24,462 nt of DNA from Lingula anatina (taxonomy: Eukaryota; Brachiopoda; Lingulata; Lingulida; Lingulidae): the NCBI RefSeq assembly GCF_001039355.2, contig NW_019775951.1:1-24462 (forward strand), in the 5' to 3' direction. Below the pieces are notes generated by a model. The model worked only from the letters and a program-made list of their open reading frames with translations, was not told the DNA's origin and searched no databases. Below are positions 20,472 through 24,462 of the stretch, piece after piece. How positions within the stretch are numbered: the first letter of the stretch is position 1; each line of letters begins with the position of its first letter. A program made the translations under genes and the position numbers.

Positions 20472-21956
20472 AATTAAAAAGTCACAGAAGAGAATGAGCA
20501 AAGTATTAGCCAGAGACAAATCTGCGAATATCCAGTGAAAAATGTCACTGTGGCCCTGGTACTTGTAGTGACTCTATAGCGGGCATCATTCCACGTCGTT
20601 GGACTATTTATTGCCATCTTCGTCGTAACTTCTATTTCATTGGCACTTATTGAAATGCCGAAACACAAGACGGAATTTATCGTTCTGTCTATTAATCAAT
20701 TTCAGAAATTTAGGACTAAAAACTAGGAAATGTTTTAGCTAATCTTGATCAAATCCAAATCTTCTTGTGTTGTAAGCAAACTGTTCTCCGTCAGAAAGAA
20801 ATATATTATTCAAGTACTACCTTGTAAAATGTGTGCCCCTAATAGAAAAAAGATATGCTTTTACTGCAGTACTAAGGAGTAAGAATGTAATACGTTGCAA
20901 AATAAAAGTTTTCTATTTAAAATAAAAGGCAGTTATAAAATAGAACATTTTAGTAGGCGTATTTAATTAAACAAAAAAGACGTTTAACTTGTCTTTGTGT
21001 AATAAAACATCTTAATAATCTAAACAGTATTGAGTCGTTTTAAAGATTAAAAATACAGGTACGCTAAATGATTTCAGTGTTTAAAGAAAGGGGGTAGTTT
21101 TGTGCATGTGAATTTACCATACATTATGTAATTACGTGTATATTTTCTTTGATAAGGAGCATACTAGGTATGCTTTTTTGTTTACATATTTTATTTCATT
21201 CTTATCTATATTTTCATTTATTCCTTTAACCACTTATTTATTATATCAACATAGAGCGAGTTTTTTAATTGAAAACTTTCAACGGCCCCAATCTGCTTAA
21301 TGCAATACATTTCAACTTGGTCATTAAAAAAACCGAACTGCAAAGAATTAGGTCAGCCTAGATGGAGGGGATTTAGTAACGACAAGGAGCAAAATTAAAA
21401 ACCTGATCAGGAAAACATTTACACATGTAAGGACACCGCCATATTTTGAGTGTATAAATAGGGTGAAGTTAACGGCGAGCATTAAAGGTGTCGTAAGTGA
21501 AAGCAATCTGTCCCGTGGAGTGTCTTGCGCCATAGTTCGCCCCCTACGTCTTTAAAGAAATTGCAAATTTTAAAGGTCAAAACATTTCATTTAACGAATT
21601 CTGGGTTTAATGATGAAAAGGGCATATGAATGTCGCGTTGCGTAATAAGTTAACTGGACAGGGGCCAAATATAGCCACCATGCGCTTCATTTGATAACAC
21701 CGACATTTGATCCCGTTTGAAAGAAAATGATTCAAAACGAAAATGCCGGAAGTTGAAGTGTCTTTAATTTAGAAAGACCTGACCTCGTTGTGCACAGTAT
21801 AGAACAGCATTCGTGTAATAGCGGTATGATTTTCGTTTTAATCTATTTGAACCGACTGTGAGAGGTGACCTGTGAAGGTAGTTTTGTAATTGAGTTGTTT
21901 ATTTGAGAAAAATAACAAGATATGTAACTCGGAACATAATTTAATAATTTGTGATA
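20472..21956. other. No gene seen
   Basis: AT-rich. It contains one small hairpin AGCATAC-TAG-GTATGCT followed by T residues (21168-21190). That resembles a bacterial terminator by coincidence only. All frames are short. Confidence 0.7.
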
Positions 21957-22298
21957 GCGCTGTGTACCCGTTTCCACACGAATAGCTATCATTCTGCGTC
22001 ACACTTGCGTGTGTAAATCCTGCCAAACAGCTGTGCATGTTGTCGATTCACGCCCGCGTCAAATATTCGCGTGTTACTGGTTGCAAAACAGCCGTGAGCG
22101 CTGTTGTCTTCGCTTTTTAACACGAAAAATCATTTCAGCCTGCGTCAAACTTTCGGGCGTTACTGGCTATCTGGCAATCAACTGCGAGTGCGAGCGCTGA
22201 CCTCTTCGCTATTATAAAGAAATGCGGTTTCAGTCTGCGTCAACTTCACGTGCAAAATTGCCCGAAAAACATCTACGAGTGCTTGTCTCCTGCGACAC
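21957..22298 (+). repeat. Degenerate tandem array around CTGCGTC, period about 55-95 bp
   Basis: CTGCGTC-type starts lie at 21994, 22054 (as CCGCGTC), 22140, 22235 and 22290 (as CTGCGAC). Each is followed by a TTCGNGTG-like block, then AACAGC/CAACTGC, GAGYGC and a TTCGC/TGTC block. The two middle units (86 and 95 bp) also share a CATTTCAG/GGTTTCAG end before the next start. The array is GC- and CpG-richer than its flanks. A 63-codon plus-strand frame inside it is not taken as a gene. Confidence 0.65.
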
Positions 22299-22928
22299 AT
22301 TTTAAGCCATCTGTCACCTGCGACATGACTTGTTTGAGCCCCAGTAGAAAAGCATCACGATCGACCTGTCAGTTATTTCAGAGGTCATTTACTGAGTAAA
22401 TTTCTAGAACCTTTTAGTATATTAAGCTCCTTGCAACATGCGCAGAAACAGAAAATAACCTACCTACATTTACCTACCTAACTTCCTAACCAATTTCACA
22501 GACTTCTGAAGTGACTATTTAACTAAATAGTTATCTTGACAACTAACAGGCTAACAACTGACAGGTAGATTTAACAGACTGTTGATTAATAGCTTTGCTG
22601 TCCTGCTGAAATGCTAAGGTCAGGTTAAATTTAAGTCCAGGTTAAAACTTTTGCTTCCGGTCACCGTTCATTTTAGTTATTCAAGTTGCTACTTTCCAAG
22701 GCATTTATACTTGTGACAATTTATGATTTAGCCCGTCATCGATAAATATTCAAACATGATCCGGATTGCCCTACAGTGACTTGTCACCGACTTGTGAGCT
22801 TGTGGGTAAATGATTCACGAGATATGGGAGGGGAGTTCTCAGTAAATTCACTTTAAAAAAAGAATGACAGTGACGTTTTGTGACAGCAGCCTTCTGAGTA
22901 AAAACGACAGCATGAGCCCCAAGTGTAA
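22299..22928. other. No gene; tetranucleotide relic
   Basis: A short TACCTACCTAACTTCCTA stretch (about 22464-22490) echoes the array at 3203-3470. 22500-22570 is rich in CTAACAG/TTAACAG-like short direct repeats. Confidence 0.6.
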
Positions 22929-23077
22929 CTCTCTCTCTCTCTCTCTCTCTCTCCTTAAAAACCTTGACACCAGGATTTTGTTTTCATTTAAGACCGTGTC
23001 TTGATAAGTCGTCTTACCTGAGATAGCCATGCAGACTCCAACTCCCACACGCTATTTCCAGAACTTCACCAAATTTT
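22929..23077 (-). mobile_element. Second copy of the retroposon-like unit with (GA)n tail
   Basis: The body 22953-23077 is 125 bp, the same length as 19072-19196, with about five differences (96% identity by eye). On the minus strand it ends in a pure (GA)n tail (22929-22952). It contains CTCAG|GTAAGAC, a good splice-donor consensus, so an alternative is a duplicated exon-intron border. No flanking direct repeat like the one around the 19-kb copy is seen here. Confidence 0.65.
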
Positions 23078-24187
23078 GCACCGATTCTCCGGCGGATCCT
23101 TACCACGCAACTAAAACAGGTTGACCGAAATTTCTACTGACTAAAATTGGCTAGGAATTCCGATGCAATGTCACAAGTCCTAGTAGCTTGTAGACCCATC
23201 TGTCAACTACGCCGAAATGTCCATTAGTACTTGTAGTAAGTTGTCTAATCGCGCGGTGAGAAAGTATCTGACACACATACTAATTATAAACCGAAACTGT
23301 CCCCAGTCTGTGTCTGAATAAATCGACAGTGAAAGCTTCGCTGACACCGTGTTAGAAACCTCTTCCGGCTTCGGGTGTGCGCTTGCTCTCACATATATAC
23401 AAACGTGAGCAGGCTTAATTACGATATCACACAGTAAAATTTCTTCACGATCTTATTATATTGAAGTTCCCAGTGCTGTATTGAGTACTGGATCAATTAC
23501 ATTAGCCCGTAACGCCTCGACGACATTGTTAAGTTGTTTTCACCGTCGGTGTGGAAGGATTTGTAAATCACTGCACCGGTAATTTTTTGGGGGCGACGAG
23601 ACACGTACGTGTCGTCCTCGGCGTCGCGTTACATTAAAGCGCTTGTTAACTCCCTAGTATAAATGTCGTATCATATCTTAACTTAGTCGATATCGGTTCT
23701 GTTTTGCTCACCACTGGTAAAACCTGTAAAACGTCCAAATTGTAAATCGCCGTATCAGTGATTTACACGCTCCCGCATTCCTTCTCTTTTCTCGCTATTT
23801 TTAAGTCTACGAGTATATCGTTGAGTATGTTACTGTTTACTTTTCTTCTCAACTCGGTTTGCGCAGCAGGTGCATATGCATGTATATGTCCTTATCAGGG
23901 CTGATATTTAGCAGCAAATATTATTTCAAAGCTACAGGTAGATTTTTTTTATGTACAGTACACTTTTTAGTCTTTTTACTGGATAAAGTCCGTCCTGTGC
24001 TAATCGGATACTGAGTGACTAATGGCTGATTTATAAACCGCAGTTTATTTCTAGTTGTTGATAATGCGGTGCCTGGTTAAATAAATATCACGTATCTAAA
24101 TCCCACTTGAACAGAAATGAAATTCAATATATTACGTTTTATAGATAGTGACAATACACTTATGAAGCAAGGGCGGAACGGGGGTTG
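23078..24187. other. No gene; CpG-richer patch with palindromes
   Basis: 23500-23640 is CpG-richer than its surroundings and contains the perfect palindrome GACACGTACGTGTC (23600-23613) inside an imperfect larger one. TGTAAATC and GATTTACA form an inverted pair at 23741-23767. No coding frame is supported. Confidence 0.5.
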
Positions 24188-24462
24188 CAGTGGCGGATTT
24201 AGAGGGGGGGTCAGGGGGGGTCCTGACCCCCCTTCGATTCCTGGTCCCCTCATGTAATTAGAATTTTGACTAGCTAAATCATAGTTCTAAACCTTACCAA
24301 ATGGCACCGTTCGCCCTCTAAAATACAAAAAAAAATTTGGGACCCTTCAGCGGGCCCCGAACCCCACGCCAAGGGGGGGGGGGGGGGGGGGGTCAGCTTC
24401 GTATCCGGGGACCCCCCCCCCCCTTGAAAAAATCCCGGCCCCCCCCCCGGGTGGGGGGTTCC
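24188..24462 (+). mobile_element. Truncated hAT-like element end
   Basis: It starts CAGTGGCGGATTTAGAGGGG, a terminus I recall from hAT-type MITEs in many invertebrates. A G-rich/C-rich hairpin (GGTCAGG..CCTGACC) follows near 24211-24230. The right end is outside the window or lost in homopolymer sequence, so it is partial. Confidence 0.5.
24370..24462. other. Homopolymer-rich, probably low-quality contig end
   Basis: Runs of about 19 G, 12 C, 10 C and further G/C blocks make up most of the last 90 bases. Such sequence is typical of read or contig ends and should not be trusted base for base. Confidence 0.6.

Noticed and set aside
21168-21190. Hairpin followed by T run resembling a rho-independent terminator
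   Set aside because: The window is eukaryotic and no gene precedes it; AT-rich DNA yields such structures by chance.

Overview
This looks like non-coding nuclear DNA from an animal, most likely a marine invertebrate. Several things point that way: long compound (CT)n/(GT)n/(GA)n microsatellites, many short MITE-like elements, no prokaryote-style packing of genes, and long AT-rich stretches with no open frame beyond chance length. A mollusc or other lophotrochozoan is my leaning. It rests on a recurrent AAAGGGA..ATAACTC-type motif that I recall from mollusc sequence, so the taxonomy is inference only. No complete gene, tRNA, rRNA, CRISPR array or recognisable protein domain is visible.

Layout. 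0-3.5 kb holds a compound microsatellite, a widespread metazoan dispersed repeat (about 1260-1401), the longest open frame of the window (minus strand, 1725-2096, a weak exon candidate) and a TACC/TACT tetranucleotide array (3203-3470). 3.5-9.5 kb is mostly featureless, apart from a tight pair of promoter/insulator-like motifs at 6213-6252 and simple repeats. 9.5-12.7 kb has an exon-like minus-strand frame behind a strong splice acceptor (10288-10622), a two-copy 104-bp tandem repeat (10968-11173) and a nest of old, mutually related repeats (11.9-12.7 kb). 12.8-20 kb is richest in mobile elements. It has two copies of a 208-215-bp TTA-flanked MITE (12833-13047, 19774-19981), a fold-back element with a similar end (18246-18438), a MITE with CAGGCCCRTAGCCA ends (19447-19612), and a 172-bp insertion flanked by a 33-bp direct repeat (19009-19246) just after the stop of an exon-like fragment. 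20-24.5 kb contains another inverted-repeat element (20195-20418), a degenerate tandem array around CTGCGTC (21957-22298), a second, 96% identical copy of the inserted element (22929-23077), and a truncated hAT-like end that runs into homopolymer noise at the right edge.

The parts do not form a pathway. The main story is repeat dynamics: related MITEs, a recently moved retroposon-like unit with a (GA)n tail, and a possible exon fragment flanked on both sides by insertions. Two places look like assembly problems rather than biology: a perfect 128-bp duplication separated by one N (15858-16114) and the homopolymer-rich right end.
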